From NCBI GenBank assembly GCA_003532195.1, contig DOFA01000144.1, positions 18,428-25,292 of the forward strand: 6,865 nt of DNA. The letters run 5' to 3'. The position numbers were made by a program, and so were the translations under genes. The notes under the pieces were generated by a model. The model was not told where the DNA came from. It did no database searches and saw nothing but the letters and a program-made list of their open reading frames with translations. Below, in pieces: positions 6,033-6,865 of this stretch; positions within the stretch are counted from its first letter, which is position 1, and every line of letters begins with the position of its first letter. The DNA comes from Clostridiales bacterium (GTDB lineage Bacteria > Bacillota > Clostridia > Saccharofermentanales > UBA5734).

Positions 6033-6865
6033 TCATAAATCTGATCGATTATCAGCGGAATTATTGATGGAACTCTGCGGATGAAGCAATAGCCAGGCTT
6101 GTTCGGCTATTGCTTCCGGATTCAGGCGCCAGACGGCAAGCAGCTGTTCGCGGCTGCCCTGGCAGATCGGCTGTTCGTAAACGCCGTGCAGGCAGAAATG
6201 GGTTTCCGGCAGGGCCTGCAACAAGGCAGGCAGGGTTCTTTGACCCAGGCCGCCCGATATCAGGCTTTCTTCAACAAATAACAGATGGCCGGTCCGCCGG
6301 ACTGAGGCAATCAAGGTTTCCAGGTCCAGAGGCTTGGCGCAGGTGATCAGCAGCACATCGGCTTCAACGCCGCGGGCGGACAGCAGGTCTGCCGCCTGCA
6401 AGGCCGGTCCGGCCATAACACCTAGAGCTGCGATCGTGACCGAGCAGCCCGGGCGTAAACAACGAATGCTTTGCCAGCTTTTCGCCGCCGATTGCGGCAG
6501 AGCCTGCGGCCATTCGCGGCTGCGGGGATATCGGATGACAACCGGCCTTTTGGCGCTGACGGCGTAATCGAGAATCCCGCGCAAGCCGGCATAATCCGGC
6601 GGGCAGTAAATCTCCAGGCCCGGCAGCGGCAGCAGCAATCCCAGATCATAGATACCTTGATGGGTTTCGCCATCTTCGCCGACAATGCCGGCCCGGTCGA
6701 CCGCCAGGACAACTGGCAGTCTTTGCAGGCAAATGTCGTGCAGCAGCTGGTCGTAGGCGCGCTGAAAAAAGGTCGAATACAGGGCGACGACCGGAATCAG
6801 GCCGCCCGCCGCCATTCCGGCCGCCATCGTCATGGCGTGCTGTTCGGCTATGCCGACGTCAAGAG
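6033..6865 (-). CDS. dxs: 1-deoxy-D-xylulose-5-phosphate synthase, C-terminal part (5' end outside window)
   Basis: DXS condenses pyruvate and glyceraldehyde 3-phosphate with thiamine diphosphate, the first step of the MEP pathway to isoprenoids, and also feeds thiamine and pyridoxal synthesis. About 277 codons of an enzyme normally near 620 residues are visible. The first in-window residues read LDVGIAEQHAMTMAAG, containing the conserved catalytic Glu. The pyrimidine-binding domain continues with YSTFFQRAYDQLLHD and DRAGIVGEDGETHQGIYDLG. The C-terminal transketolase domain follows, with the expected VEESLISGGLGQ-type segment. The in-frame ATG at 6833 is internal, because homology continues to the window edge. 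The N-terminal ThDP-binding half lies to the right of 6865. The gene has the same direction as nadK-argR-recN, a common Firmicute order, though a tlyA-type gene often found between dxs and nadK is missing. Confidence 0.96.
   Translation of the reverse strand, partial: LDVGIAEQHAMTMAAGMAAGGLIPVVALYSTFFQRAYDQLLHDICLQRLPVVLAVDRAGIVGEDGETHQGIYDLGLLLPLPGLEIYCPPDYAGLRGILDYAVSAKRPVVIRYPRSREWPQALPQSAAKSWQSIRCLRPGCSVTIAALGVMAGPALQAADLLSARGVEADVLLITCAKPLDLETLIASVRRTGHLLFVEESLISGGLGQRTLPALLQALPETHFCLHGVYEQPICQGSREQLLAVWRLNPEAIAEQAWLLLHPQSSINNSADNRSDL

Overview
The window carries six protein genes and no RNA genes, mobile elements or CRISPR array. Gene content and order suggest an anaerobic Bacillota, probably a Clostridia-like lineage. 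The block dxs-nadK-argR-recN is a familiar Firmicute/Clostridial neighbourhood, and a two-subunit NADH/hydrogenase-type flavoprotein module (NuoE-like plus NuoF-like) points to fermentative redox metabolism. Coding DNA is fairly G+C-rich. The only clearly A+T-rich stretch is the divergent intergenic region near 1801-1949. The exact taxon cannot be fixed from the window.

Left part (1-1800, minus strand): a hydC/nuoE-like [2Fe-2S] subunit is followed by a hydB/nuoF-like flavoprotein that runs off the left edge. A catalytic partner, typically an [FeFe]-hydrogenase large subunit or a formate dehydrogenase, would be expected further left. The two genes are 3 bases apart, and the ribosome-binding site of the second lies inside the end of the first.

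Middle (1801-2891): a short A+T-rich region holds two back-to-back promoters. One drives the redox operon leftward. The other drives a lone plus-strand gene rightward, an RluA/RluD-family pseudouridine synthase.

Right part (2818-6865, minus strand): reading leftward, a 5'-truncated dxs (isoprenoid precursor synthesis) is followed by nadK (NAD kinase), argR (arginine repressor) and recN (SMC-like DNA repair ATPase). nadK, argR and recN are tightly packed (ATGA overlap, then a 3-base gap) and look co-transcribed. dxs is separated from nadK by about 90 bases that contain a possible extra promoter.

These are mainly housekeeping genes and I see no evidence of a new multi-gene system. The most unusual structure is the convergent recN/rluD junction. 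The two genes overlap by 74 bases, and the overlapped part of recN encodes an Ala/Pro/acidic tail that looks like a terminal extension written over the antisense of the rluD 3' end. Next in interest are the divergent promoters whose -35 elements overlap, and the absence of a tlyA-type gene between dxs and nadK.
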